This document shows positions 35,077-43,876 of a stretch of DNA of 64,000 nucleotides, piece after piece. The DNA is from Oceanobacillus oncorhynchi (GTDB taxonomy: Bacteria; Bacillota; Bacilli; Bacillales; Amphibacillaceae), in contig NZ_CDGG01000001.1 of assembly GCF_000821065.1 (NCBI RefSeq), positions 3,968,001-4,032,000 on the forward strand, read 5' to 3'. Position 1 is the stretch's first letter. Every line of letters starts with the position of its first letter. A program made the position numbers and the translations under genes. The notes beneath the pieces were generated by a model, which did not search any database, was not told where the DNA came from, and worked only from the letters and a program-made list of their open reading frames with translations.

Positions 35077-35114
35077 AAGCAGAGTATAGAAAAGTAGAGG
35101 AGAGTTAAGTAATG
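35077..35114 (+). promoter_or_regulatory. TRAP-binding-site-like leader overlapping the trpP start
   Basis: Seven NAG triplets at exact 5-nt spacing: AAG 35077, GAG 35082, TAG 35087, AAG 35092, GAG 35097, GAG 35102, AAG 35107. The next step is the ATG at 35112. The two-base spacers are CA, TA, AA, TA, GA, TT and TA. This is the layout recognised by TRAP (MtrB), and the triplets at 35097-35104 are the ribosome binding site itself. Tryptophan-bound TRAP would block translation of trpP, as known in B. subtilis. Confidence 0.75.
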
Positions 35115-35633
35115 AAGACAAAAATTTTAACCATTCTTGCCCTTTTGGTAAGTATCGGAACCGTACTGCATTTTGTAATGCCCCCGCTATTATTTGGTGT
35201 AAAGCCTGATATGATGCTGGCAATGATGTTTTTAGGTATTATTTTATTCCCTAAATGGAATTATGTTATTCTGCTTGCATTTGCAACAGGTGCTATTTCC
35301 GCATTGACCACAGCGGCTCCGGGAGGGCAAATTGCCAACCTGATTGATAAACCGTTGACAGCAGTTGCTTTCTTTCTGTTATTTTTGCTGGTAAGAAAGC
35401 AGATGAATACAAAAGTAACAGCTTCTGTATTAACATTTGCCGGGACACTGATCAGCGGCAGTATCTTTTTATCTGTTGCGCTTTTCTTCTTAGGATTCTT
35501 AGAAGGCGGTTTTCTTGCTTTATTTGCAGCTGTTGTTCTTCCAGCAGCAGTAATGAATACCGTTATCATGCTGGTTGTTTATCCAATTGTAGAGGGAATT
35601 ATGAAGCGAAGTAAAGTAGCTGCGGTTTCGTAA
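35112..35633 (+). CDS. trpP: Tryptophan transporter TrpP
   Basis: A 173-residue integral membrane protein with five or six hydrophobic segments, matching TrpP (YhaG) of B. subtilis in length and in blocks such as FGVKPDMMLAMMFLGIILFP and TTAAPGGQIANLIDKP. It imports tryptophan. The start codon is inside a run of NAG triplets that would let TRAP shut off translation when tryptophan is abundant. Followed by its own terminator and then yhaH. Confidence 0.92.
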   Translation: MKTKILTILALLVSIGTVLHFVMPPLLFGVKPDMMLAMMFLGIILFPKWNYVILLAFATGAISALTTAAPGGQIANLIDKPLTAVAFFLLFLLVRKQMNTKVTASVLTFAGTLISGSIFLSVALFFLGFLEGGFLALFAAVVLPAAVMNTVIMLVVYPIVEGIMKRSKVAAVS

Positions 35634-35679
35634 AGGAGATCAGAGAGTTAAAAATACTTTCAGCTCTTCTTTGTCTTCC

Positions 35680-35720
35680 GAAGCATTCGTTCCATTTTAA
35701 ATTGGAGCGAATGCTTTTTC
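35680..35720 (+). terminator. Terminator of trpP
   Basis: AAGCATTCGTTCCA / TGGAGCGAATGCTT stem with one mismatch, followed by TTTCC. About 45 bp after the stop. Confidence 0.82.
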
Positions 35721-35917
35721 CATTCTAAAAAAGTATATTTATCATATCTTATCTATTTTGTGTTAAAATAAAGATAGTAAAAAAACATTCATACTAGCAG
35801 AAATTGATTCTTTTTCCTATAATATGTATATTGCATTTATTTTGCAGGAAGATGTTTAAGTACATATCGTAAAAGGAAAAGGTATATGTGAAAGAAGAAA
35901 GGAGTGCATTTCCTATT

Positions 35918-36289
35918 ATGTCTAAGAAAAAATCATTAACCCTGGGTTTTATCGTTGGAGCATCTGTCAGTGCTGGCATTGCACTATTAAGCACACCTGA
36001 ATCAGGCAAGGATGTTCGTGTAAGAGTCAAAAATCAATCCTTAGAATTAAAAGAACTATTGATGAATTTAAAAGAAGACAGCATTCGAATCAAAGAGCAG
36101 CTGCTTCGAACTTCTAAAGAAGGTGCTGTTTTAGTCAAAGAATTGACGGAAGAAATGCGAAAATCCGTTGAAGACTGGAAAAACGCTGTAGAACCTCAGC
36201 AGGATAATATTCACCAGTCACTGGAACAAATTGAATCAAGTATCCGTGAATTAGAAGAAAAACTTAAAAACACAAATGCCAATTCATAG
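35918..36289 (+). CDS. yhaH: YtxH-domain protein, YhaH-like
   Basis: A 123-residue protein with one N-terminal membrane helix (SLTLGFIVGASVSAGIALLS), then the YtxH-type PESGKDVRVRVK turn, and a long charged coiled-coil tail (about 35-120). It matches B. subtilis YhaH in position and layout. Such proteins are stress-related membrane proteins of unknown biochemical role. The ATG at 35918 lies 13 bases after AAAGGAG, a long spacing; an in-frame GTG at 35888 (ten extra residues) behind AAAAGGAAAAGG is an alternative start. Confidence 0.8.
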   Translation: MSKKKSLTLGFIVGASVSAGIALLSTPESGKDVRVRVKNQSLELKELLMNLKEDSIRIKEQLLRTSKEGAVLVKELTEEMRKSVEDWKNAVEPQQDNIHQSLEQIESSIRELEEKLKNTNANS

Positions 36290-36293
36290 AAAG

Positions 36294-36338
36294 AAAGCTT
36301 TTGCTGGCAAAATTCCGCTGGTAAAAGCTTTTTTTTAC
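36294..36338 (+). terminator. Terminator of yhaH
   Basis: AAAGCTTTTGC...GTAAAAGCTTT stem with inner TGGC/GCTG pairing, followed by a run of T. Confidence 0.8.
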
Positions 36339-36512
36339 TTTATTACAGCATGCGTGTCCGCAGCCTCTCTATCGCAATCATAAAAATATGGTTTTACAGG
36401 AAGAGAAAAAACGTGATTTACTCTATTAAGTTGCGCTTTATGACTGTTCAATGCGATTTGTTTTTGATAGAGTTAGAGAAGTAGCATTATTGTAAAGGGG
36501 CGTACATAGAAC

Positions 36513-36698
36513 ATGGCTATTTTTTATATCATTTTTGGTTTTTTTATATTACTTATTTTTAATGTGATGATTAGTGCTTTAAGTACAAAAATGGAGCTTT
36601 CCAAGCAAAAATCAGAAAGAATGGATCGGGTTACGAATATGATATTGGTAGCTATGCTAGTTTGTTCTTATCTGCGTGTTTTAAATGTGACAGTTTAA
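36513..36698 (+). CDS. Small membrane protein of unknown function
   Basis: A 61-residue ORF with two hydrophobic segments: residues 3-22 (FYIIFGFFILLIFNVMISAL) and a weaker one at 43-60 after a charged turn (KMELSKQKSERMDRVTNM). GTAAAGGGGCGT lies 14 bases before the ATG, rather far. It occupies the slot where B. subtilis has hpr (scoC) and yhaI upstream of prsA. I do not recognise the family. Coding character is moderate: the hydrophobic-charged pattern is coherent and there is no competing ORF. Confidence 0.55.
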   Translation: MAIFYIIFGFFILLIFNVMISALSTKMELSKQKSERMDRVTNMILVAMLVCSYLRVLNVTV

Positions 36699-36812
36699 TG
36701 TGATTTTTTAGTAAAAAGTTGAAAATAATTATTTAAACTGGAAAAGTATGATATATTAATCATGGTAAACAATAAAAGTAAGATGAGAAAAGAGTAGAGG
36801 TGTGTATCAGAC

Positions 36813-37712
36813 ATGAAAAAATGGACATTAGCAGCAACAATATCTGCCAGTGTGCTTGCATTGGCTGCATGTAATTCTTCCGATGATGAAGTGGTCGCGA
36901 CTACAGACGCAGGCGACGTCACAAAAGAAGAGTTTTATGATGAATTAAAAGAACGTAATGGAGAAGCTGTTCTTGAAGAGCTTGTTACCATAAAAGTGTT
37001 AGAAGACCAATACGAAGTGACTGACGAGCAAGTAGATGAAGAAATCGATACCATGAAAAATGAACTTGGCGAAGATGAATTTGATTCCATGGTGGCTCAG
37101 CAATTCGGTGATGAAGAAGAACTTAGAGATTTAGTCTATGTAGGAATGCTTCAGGAAGCCGCTATTTCTGAAGATATGGAAATTACGGATGAAGAGCTGA
37201 AGGATTACTATGACAGAAAGAATTCAGAAGTAGATGCACAGCATATTCTTGTGCAGGATGAAGAAACAGCAAATGAAGTAAAAGAAAAATTAGATGATGG
37301 GGAAGAGTTTGAAGACCTTGCTTCAGAATACTCAACAGATGGCAGTGCAGAAGACGGCGGTAATCTTGGTTACTTCTCTGCCGGCGATATGATTCCTGAG
37401 TTTGAAGAAGTTGCATTCTCTATGGAACCAGGTGAAATCAGCGACCCTGTGCAATCTCAATTTGGTTTCCATATCATCAAAGTAAATGATGTACGTGAAA
37501 AAGAAGAATCCATTGGCGATTTTGAAGAATTAAAAGATGAATTAAGAAGCGAACTCGTTCTTCAACAAGCAAATCAGGAAGATATTCAAGCAAAACTTCA
37601 AAATTTAATTGAAGATGCGAATGTAGATATCTCTGCTGAAGGACTTGAAGATTTATTTGAACAGCCTTCTGAAGAAGAGCAGCCTGCAGAAGACACGGAA
37701 TCTGAACAATAA
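36813..37712 (+). CDS. prsA: PrsA foldase lipoprotein
   Basis: A 299-residue lipoprotein that helps exported proteins fold at the outer face of the membrane. The signal peptide ends in the lipobox LALAAC with lipidated Cys20. A parvulin-type PPIase domain (about 140-235) shows [37 protein letters not shown] and [10 protein letters not shown]. The N- and C-terminal arms are very acidic, which suits a saline or alkaline habitat (inference). A GAGTAGAGGTGTGT site precedes the ATG. Followed by a bidirectional terminator shared with yhaL. Confidence 0.96.
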   Translation: MKKWTLAATISASVLALAACNSSDDEVVATTDAGDVTKEEFYDELKERNGEAVLEELVTIKVLEDQYEVTDEQVDEEIDTMKNELGEDEFDSMVAQQFGDEEELRDLVYVGMLQEAAISEDMEITDEELKDYYDRKNSEVDAQHILVQDEETANEVKEKLDDGEEFEDLASEYSTDGSAEDGGNLGYFSAGDMIPEFEEVAFSMEPGEISDPVQSQFGFHIIKVNDVREKEESIGDFEELKDELRSELVLQQANQEDIQAKLQNLIEDANVDISAEGLEDLFEQPSEEEQPAEDTESEQ

Positions 37713-37752
37713 AAAAATCGCTATCCATTTTGAAAATGGGTAGCGATTTTTT
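37711..37752. terminator. Bidirectional terminator between prsA and yhaL
   Basis: AAAAAAATCGCTATCCATTT and AAATGGGTAGCGATTTTTT form a long stem with one bulge, between convergent genes. Confidence 0.88.
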
Positions 37753-37759
37753 CATTTTA

Positions 37760-37936
37760 TTACTGCTCTCTTTTTTTCAATCGTTCCTTTTGAATACGTT
37801 CCATATATATCTTACCTTCTCGTTCAATAAACTGCCGATCCAGCTTTCTTTCAGCTAAAAACGCACGCACTGCCATATATCCGCTGAATAAAATTAACAG
37901 AATCACTGCAAAGACCCAAATTGGAATCGAGCTCAT
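37760..37936 (-). CDS. yhaL: YhaL-like sporulation-associated small membrane protein
   Basis: A 58-residue protein: one membrane helix (IPIWVFAVILLILFSGYMAV, residues 4-23) followed by a strongly basic and acidic helix ending KERLKKREQ. Length and its place between prsA and yhaM match YhaL, a sporulation-related protein of unknown mechanism. The frame is open further upstream, but the ATG at 37936 has AAGGGGGATTTAAG directly before it. Confidence 0.82.
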   Translation of the reverse strand: MSSIPIWVFAVILLILFSGYMAVRAFLAERKLDRQFIEREGKIYMERIQKERLKKREQ

Positions 37937-38039
37937 CTTAAATCCCCCTTGTCCACTCCTTAATAAATATATATGAACAAGTAAATAGAAAATGACATAA
38001 TCTTCACAGCAATCCGATGGATTCAATATTTTTTAAGAG

Positions 38040-38984
38040 CTACTCAAAGGAAGGCTTGTAGAAAGAGCGATTGTCCATTGCAAAAAGCCGCTCTGTAAAT
38101 TCGCCCGGCTGCACCTTATCCAGTGCTTTATCCAGCATATTCATTTTTGCATCAATCAAATCAATTAAATGCAACAGTTCAGCTTCCTTGACCATTGGAG
38201 GCTTCGGACTGCCCCATTCTGCTTTTCCATGATGACTTAAAATCAAGTGCTGTAAAATAAGCACCTCTTCCTTATCCTCTACTTGCAGCTCCTTCGCCAT
38301 TTCTGCTATCTCTTCTACCATAATGGTAATATGTCCAAGCAATTTTCCTTCCAGCGTATATGTTGTTGACACGACACCAGATAATTCCTTTATTTTTCCG
38401 ATATCATGCAGGATAATACCTGCATATAATAAATCTTTATTGATGGAGGGATACAGTTCATGAAGCTGACGGGCAACCCCCACCATGCTGACAATATGAT
38501 AGGCGAGCCCTGATGCGACATCATGATGATTTTTCGCAGCAGCCGGATAAATGAGTAATTCATGCTGATATTTTTTTACAAACCCCCGCACAATACGCTG
38601 CAACGTTGGGTTCTTCATTTCAAAAATAGCTTCTGTCAGCTTTTCTCCCAGCTCTTCTTTGCCTACGGGAGCCTTACCGACAAAGTCACTGACCTGAACC
38701 TGATCTGTTTCCTGAGATAAGCGGATGGAATGAATGCGTAGTTGATTTTTCCCCCGAAATTGATTAATATCTCCCGTTACATGGATAATCTGCTCGCCAA
38801 CCAGGTTCTCTTCATCTTCTTTGGTAGCATCCCACAGCTTCGATTCTATCTCGCCAGATTCATCTCGAAGCATTAACGTTAAAAATGGTTTTCCGTTGCT
38901 GGTCGTACCCTTCGTAGCATCATTGATCAATAAAAATCCTTCAAATTTATCACCGACTGTTAAATTTGCGATTCCTTTTTTCAT
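38040..38984 (-). CDS. yhaM: 3'-5' exoribonuclease YhaM
   Basis: A 314-residue nuclease. An N-terminal OB-fold (about 10-95, with [21 protein letters not shown]) is followed by an HD domain with HDIGKIKEL near residue 193, upstream His in [13 protein letters not shown], and [13 protein letters not shown]. It trims RNA 3' ends and can act on DNA. GGAGGGAGG precedes the ATG. Last gene of the yhaO-yhaN-yhaM group, 18 bases after yhaN, so probably co-transcribed. Confidence 0.94.
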   Translation of the reverse strand: MKKGIANLTVGDKFEGFLLINDATKGTTSNGKPFLTLMLRDESGEIESKLWDATKEDEENLVGEQIIHVTGDINQFRGKNQLRIHSIRLSQETDQVQVSDFVGKAPVGKEELGEKLTEAIFEMKNPTLQRIVRGFVKKYQHELLIYPAAAKNHHDVASGLAYHIVSMVGVARQLHELYPSINKDLLYAGIILHDIGKIKELSGVVSTTYTLEGKLLGHITIMVEEIAEMAKELQVEDKEEVLILQHLILSHHGKAEWGSPKPPMVKEAELLHLIDLIDAKMNMLDKALDKVQPGEFTERLFAMDNRSFYKPSFE

Positions 38985-39002
38985 TTTTTTCCTCCCTCCA
39001 AA

Positions 39003-41954
39003 TCAAGCATCCCTAGTATTAAGATGAATGATTTCTCCATTTGCAGCTTCAGCCAGCTCTCTATGGCATGTAAATACAATAACCTGCTGATTTTCCGCCA
39101 TCCGCTCCAGTACCTGTTGCATACGTTCTGAACGTTTCCCGTCAAAATGCACTAAAACATCGTCCATCAGAAATGGCAGACCGCTCGCTTTTGCCATCAC
39201 CTCATTAATCGCAAGGCGCAGGGAAATATAAAGCTGATCTCTTGTTCCCTGAGAAAGCTCCTCCACGCGAAACCGCCGTTTTTCCCTGCTGTTTTCTACT
39301 TGAAAAGGCTGCTCTGCTGCAGGTGAATATATTGTATCATATTGATTTCTAGTAATCTCTTTAAAATAGATTTGGGCGGTTTCAATTACAAGCGACAAGT
39401 ATTTATCCTTGTATTGGCTTTTCGCAGCAGCCAGCATCCGTAAAGCTGTTTTTTGTACAGCCCAGGTTCTGACCAAGTCCTCCAGTTCTTCCTTCTCCAT
39501 TGCCAGCTGGTGCATTTGCAGAGATATATCCTCCGCTCTTTCCAGCTGTTCAATACGTAATTTCAATTCTGCCTGCTGACTCTTTAGTTGTTCTAACGCT
39601 TCTTCCTCATCCGCTAAAGCCAGCTCTAATTCTTTTTTCTTTTTATAATGGTCAGCACCCTCTATGGAAACATTTATCCATTCCTGCTGCCATTTCTCCG
39701 GAAGCAGGATGTGGATTCTTTCTCTCAGTTCTTCTTGTCTGGCGTACAGTTTATTATATTGTTCTTTTCTTGTCTTCTTTTCAAAATAAACTTCTACAGA
39801 CTCCACTTCTGCCATATTTAACAGTTTATCTATTTCTTTCTTATCATGGTTTCTTTTTTGGATGAAAGCTGCCTGTTTATTGCTGGTGTCCTTTATAAAT
39901 TGATTCAGCTGCTGAAGCTCATGCTGGCGCTGCTGTTCTTGCTGTTCTATTTCTTCAAGGGCATGCATTATTTCATCCATATGAGTCTGCTCCGCCAGCC
40001 CTTTATGCTTCAGCCAACTCTTGGCCTGGTCTGAAAACTGCTCTATCCGTTCTTTTACTCTGACTAATCCTGTATAGATATGCTGCTTTTCATTCGTCAG
40101 CTGAAGCAGCTTTTGTAATAAATGGTAAATATCCTGCCAATAAAAGACATCGATGGATTGTAAAAATGGAAACTGATTTTGCTGCTTCCGTCTGCCCTCT
40201 TCTAATTTATTTTGCTGCTTGATTAGGTTAGATTCAGCCGTACCCTTCACTTTTAGCTGATGAATCGTTTCTCGTAACGTCTCATTTAAAGCAGAGAGCT
40301 TACTGCGCAATATTTGCTGCTTTTCCAAAATTTCCTGTGCTTCCAGATATTCTGCTTCTGTCACGTCCATTTCCTGTTCAGAGGGGGCGGTCTGCCGGCT
40401 TTCCTGCTGCTGTTTTAATTTTTGGATATCCTGCTGTTGTACATGCCGGAAATAATATATACCAATTCCGCCTGCCAGGCTTAATAAAAAAAGCCACGGC
40501 ATGCTTCCTGCATATCCAATAAAGGCTGCTGCCAAGGAAATCCCTATTCCAACAGCTGTAAATCTTTTTGTTTGCTTCTGCTTCTCTTCTATCATTTGAC
40601 CAAGCATTTGATGCATATACTGTTGCTGTGTTTCGCTGCGTTGATTGGTCTGGTGATAAGCTTGGATCCGCTGTTTTAATTCATCTACGTGCACGTCAGC
40701 AAGCAGTTCTTTTTCTGCTTGCTTCTGCTCCTCCTCCATTCGTGCTTTTTCCTGGGCCAAATGGTCTTTCTGCTGTTGATTATCAGCGATGCTTTTTTGT
40801 ACATTTCCCAGCTCTTCACGTAATGCCGCCCATTCCTTTTCAAGATAAAACGGTAATTCCAGCTGTTCTAAATCTTCAGCGGTTATACGAATCTGCTTTT
40901 CCTGAATCATCTCTGTAATTTCACGGGCTTTATACTGATAATCCTCTTCCAACGTTTTCTTTCGTTCTATCATAAAGGTTATTTCTGCTTTTTGATTCAG
41001 GAAATGATTTAATTTTTCTTTTTCTCCGTCCTGCAGGGAAATCGTTTCTAAATCTTGTTTTTTCTCCATATACGTGTCTAAGGTAGCCTGATGGGAGCTG
41101 ATTTCTCTGTCTGCCTGATTCATATCTGCATGGATTGTCTCTATTTGCTTCTGATAATCTAATGAAAAATCACGGACATCCGCCAGTTTTTGCAATTCTT
41201 CGGAAACACGAAGCATTTCTTTTCGTATAGGCAGTATTTTTTCCAGCTGCTTTTCTCTTTCCAGCTGTTCATTTTTCTCTGCAATCTGCTCTTTTTTCAA
41301 CCTATGTTTATTTTCCAATGCACGCATTTTTTCTATTTGTTCTTTATATGATTTTTCCAGCTGCTTGCTTTCTCCAGTCTGTTTATCTTTGATTCGTAAC
41401 GCACTTAGTTTTTCATTGATAACCGGCTTGGTGCCAGAAGGCTTAAATTGCTTCTGCAGCTCTGCCTGCAGCTTCTTTTCCACTTTATAAATCGCTGTTG
41501 AACCTGTTAAACCGACACTTAATAGAAGCTCACTGATATCCGATTCATTCATATCCTGCATCACGGTTAAATCTTGATTAGAAAAGGAATAAATCGATTG
41601 AAAGGTTTCCAGATTCATATTTCCCAAAAAAGCTCCGAACCAGGTCATGTCTCTTTCCGCTCCAACGTTATCAAAGCATCTGACCTCAGACGCATCCAAC
41701 CGTTCAATCATTATATTTCCTTCCGCAGGATGCTCTAATATCATCCTTCCTCCTAATTTACTGCTGGTTTTGGGACGATAAAAATCACATTGCTTTTTGG
41801 ACATTCCAAAAAGCATATATAAAATAAATTGATGCAGGGTTGTCTTCCCGGCTTCATTATCGCCTAAGAGCGTTATCAAATTAGAACCAGAGAAGGAGAA
41901 AGACTGGTCGACCCATCTGCCAAAGCCGTAAATCGTAATTTCCTTTATCCTCAC
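39003..41954 (-). CDS. yhaN: YhaN, SMC-like ATPase paired with the YhaO nuclease
   Basis: A 983-residue RecF/SMC-like ATPase. Walker A GDNEAGKT is at 31-38. Long coiled coils (about 175-450 and 510-850) flank a hydrophobic stretch (about 465-505, GIGISLAAAFIG and WLFLLSLAGGIGIYYF), unusual in SbcC-type proteins but typical of this family. The C-terminal head has VEELSQGTRDQLYISLRLA (signature) and GLPFLMDDVLVHFD (Walker B). Start is GTG with AAGGAGAG upstream, overlapping the yhaO stop by 4 bases. Probably forms a DNA end-processing complex with YhaO; function inferred by analogy to SbcCD. Confidence 0.92.
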   Translation of the reverse strand: MRIKEITIYGFGRWVDQSFSFSGSNLITLLGDNEAGKTTLHQFILYMLFGMSKKQCDFYRPKTSSKLGGRMILEHPAEGNIMIERLDASEVRCFDNVGAERDMTWFGAFLGNMNLETFQSIYSFSNQDLTVMQDMNESDISELLLSVGLTGSTAIYKVEKKLQAELQKQFKPSGTKPVINEKLSALRIKDKQTGESKQLEKSYKEQIEKMRALENKHRLKKEQIAEKNEQLEREKQLEKILPIRKEMLRVSEELQKLADVRDFSLDYQKQIETIHADMNQADREISSHQATLDTYMEKKQDLETISLQDGEKEKLNHFLNQKAEITFMIERKKTLEEDYQYKAREITEMIQEKQIRITAEDLEQLELPFYLEKEWAALREELGNVQKSIADNQQQKDHLAQEKARMEEEQKQAEKELLADVHVDELKQRIQAYHQTNQRSETQQQYMHQMLGQMIEEKQKQTKRFTAVGIGISLAAAFIGYAGSMPWLFLLSLAGGIGIYYFRHVQQQDIQKLKQQQESRQTAPSEQEMDVTEAEYLEAQEILEKQQILRSKLSALNETLRETIHQLKVKGTAESNLIKQQNKLEEGRRKQQNQFPFLQSIDVFYWQDIYHLLQKLLQLTNEKQHIYTGLVRVKERIEQFSDQAKSWLKHKGLAEQTHMDEIMHALEEIEQQEQQRQHELQQLNQFIKDTSNKQAAFIQKRNHDKKEIDKLLNMAEVESVEVYFEKKTRKEQYNKLYARQEELRERIHILLPEKWQQEWINVSIEGADHYKKKKELELALADEEEALEQLKSQQAELKLRIEQLERAEDISLQMHQLAMEKEELEDLVRTWAVQKTALRMLAAAKSQYKDKYLSLVIETAQIYFKEITRNQYDTIYSPAAEQPFQVENSREKRRFRVEELSQGTRDQLYISLRLAINEVMAKASGLPFLMDDVLVHFDGKRSERMQQVLERMAENQQVIVFTCHRELAEAANGEIIHLNTRDA

Positions 41955-43165
41955 TTTGCTCTCTCCTTCCGCAATAGCGTATTCAGCAACTTATAAGCAT
42001 CCGATTTAATTATCTGTTCCTCTTCCTCCGACAGAGGGGATAAAAACTTTCGCGCATCCTTGTGATGATAAATTTCATTTAATCCTTCCTGAATAAATGC
42101 CATATCAGCTTCTTCTAATATATCTTCTAAAAAAGCGTCTTTCAGCTGAGCTGGTTCTTCCTCCAAAACAAGCTGATAACGGTAAATATACTGCCATGGA
42201 AAAGCTTCTGTCAAAGATTCATTTATCACTTCAACTAACTCTTGAACAAGGATATCATCCGGGGAAAATGCATCATTTTCTCTTGCAGTTATGTTCAAAT
42301 ACAATAAGCTTGGAACACTGTGTTCCGGCAATTGCCTCATAATGGCTTTTTCTGCTTGAGAAGGAGTGAGACAATCCCGAATGTCCACCTGTGCTTCTTC
42401 ATAACGGATTGCCTGAAGCGGCAGGAAGGTTTGCTTTACCTGATGTCTGCTTAAGTTAACCAGATAACAGCCTTTTTCTCCCGTCTCCTTTCGGTGCCTC
42501 CCTTGTATATTGCCCGGATAAATAACCGGAGGATCTGTATGGAGCTGCTGCCGTTTATGTATATGGCCCAATGCCCAATAATCCATGCGTTTGTTTAACA
42601 GGTCTTTCAGCTGGAATGGCGCATAAGAGTCGTGCTCTGTATTTGTTGCCACGCTGCCATGCAGCATAGCGATATGAAGTGGAAATTCATCCTCTGTCCG
42701 TTCATATTCTGAAGATTTATTTTCATATACAGCTCTATTTTCATAGCTGAATCCGTATATAGCCGCAGCCGCTTCTCCATTCTTATAAAAAGGAATAGAT
42801 GTTACGGATTCATCAGGAAAGATATATACATTATCGGGGTATTCCACGACAAAGGCATCCCCTTTTCTGAAATCATGGTTTCCATAAGATAAAAATACTG
42901 CAATATTTTCATCGGCCAGCCTTTCAAATGCGCGTCGCAGTCTTATTTGCGCTTTTAAGCTTTGTGATTCTTGATCGTACAGATCACCTGTTAATAAAAC
43001 AAAATCTACCTTATTGTTTATCGCTTCATCAACCAGGTGATTCAAAGCAGTAAATGTGCTTTCTTGAATTTCTTTAAATAGATTGGCAGGCACATGCCTC
43101 AGGCCTTTAAATAAGCTGTCTAAATGTAAATCAGCTGCATGAATAAAAGTAACTGCTGCATTCAC
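41951..43165 (-). CDS. yhaO: YhaO, Mre11/SbcD-like DNA nuclease
   Basis: A 404-residue calcineurin-type phosphoesterase. Metal motifs are in order: FIHAADLHLDS (Asp12, His14), LLTGDLYDQ, SYGNHDFRKGD, MLHGSV, and ALGHIHKRQ. It is the nuclease partner of the SMC-like protein encoded next. I take the GTG at 43165 because GGGAG ends eight bases before it; a GTG three codons earlier overlaps that site. The stop overlaps the yhaN start. Confidence 0.93.
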   Translation of the reverse strand: MNAAVTFIHAADLHLDSLFKGLRHVPANLFKEIQESTFTALNHLVDEAINNKVDFVLLTGDLYDQESQSLKAQIRLRRAFERLADENIAVFLSYGNHDFRKGDAFVVEYPDNVYIFPDESVTSIPFYKNGEAAAAIYGFSYENRAVYENKSSEYERTEDEFPLHIAMLHGSVATNTEHDSYAPFQLKDLLNKRMDYWALGHIHKRQQLHTDPPVIYPGNIQGRHRKETGEKGCYLVNLSRHQVKQTFLPLQAIRYEEAQVDIRDCLTPSQAEKAIMRQLPEHSVPSLLYLNITARENDAFSPDDILVQELVEVINESLTEAFPWQYIYRYQLVLEEEPAQLKDAFLEDILEEADMAFIQEGLNEIYHHKDARKFLSPLSEEEEQIIKSDAYKLLNTLLRKERAK

Positions 43166-43258
43166 TGTCTCCACTCCCAGTTTTATGATATCCTTATTTT
43201 AACAGAGGCAATAACAGAATGCACGTTCTATCCGCTGATTATTCTCCAGCACAATAAA

Positions 43259-43285
43259 AAAAGCCTACCGTACGTGTAGACTTTT
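43259..43285 (-). terminator. Terminator of csoR
   Basis: AAAAGcCTAC / GTAGaCTTTT stem with one mismatch. On the minus strand it is followed by TTTTTT. Confidence 0.7.
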
Positions 43286-43300
43286 ATCATGATTTATTTA

Positions 43301-43600
43301 TTATTTTGTAAACTGATTCAGCACATCCATCAGTTCGTCAATTGCTTCATCGCCTTCTCCAGATTTCACAGCATCGCTGACACAATGCTTGATGTGACGT
43401 TCAGCAACTTCAAATCCAACACGCTTTAACGCGGAATTAATCGCACTGATTTGAACAAGAATATCTACACAGTATCTATCTTCATCAATCATCTTTTGAA
43501 TACCGCGGACCTGACCTTCAATTCGTTTTAAACGATTTGTCACTGCTTTTTTCTCGGCATCTGTTCTTGGTTTCAATGTATGCTCATGTAAGGAATCCAT
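43301..43600 (-). CDS. csoR: CsoR-family copper-type metal-sensing repressor
   Basis: A 99-residue all-helical repressor. RLKRIEGQVRGIQKMIDEDRYC is the family signature. The Cu(I) ligand set Cys44, His69 and Cys73 (RYCVDIL; RHIKHC) is complete, which favours copper sensing over the nickel or persulfide types. AAAGGAGG precedes the ATG. It is a single-gene unit with its own promoter, operator and terminator. No copZ, copA or other copper gene lies in the window, so it must act in trans. Confidence 0.92.
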   Translation of the reverse strand: MDSLHEHTLKPRTDAEKKAVTNRLKRIEGQVRGIQKMIDEDRYCVDILVQISAINSALKRVGFEVAERHIKHCVSDAVKSGEGDEAIDELMDVLNQFTK

Positions 43601-43627
43601 CGTATCCCTCCTTTAATCTTCTCTTTT

Positions 43628-43656
43628 AATATACCACCCTACCGTATATATGTCAA
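43628..43656 (-). promoter_or_regulatory. csoR promoter with embedded CsoR-type operator
   Basis: On the minus strand TTGACA (43651-43656), 17-bp spacer, TATATT (43628-43633). The spacer holds a GC-rich block between inverted TATAC/GTATA arms (43630-43648, TATACCACCCTACCGTATA). The ACCCTAC element resembles known CsoR operators. Autorepression is the simple reading. Confidence 0.65.
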
Positions 43657-43817
43657 TGCAGAAGACTTCTGCTTAAAAGTCCATTATATCATTAATCAAA
43701 ATAAAACGTATCCTGAACAGGAGTTATTTTTAGAGTCTGTTTCTATAGGTTTGTATAAATCATCCTGCTGATAATTTCTTCCGGTTCAACCATCATTATC
43801 TTTCCCGTTACTCCTTT

Positions 43818-43860
43818 AAAATAACCGCTTCATATGCCACACAGGCAAAGCGGTTATTTT
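43818..43860 (-). terminator. Terminator of the yhaQP transcript
   Basis: AAAATAACCGCTT / AAGCGGTTATTTT perfect stem. Inside it TGCC / GGCA also pairs. It lies 17 bp past the yhaP stop. Confidence 0.85.
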
Positions 43861-43876
43861 AAAATCAATCATACAG

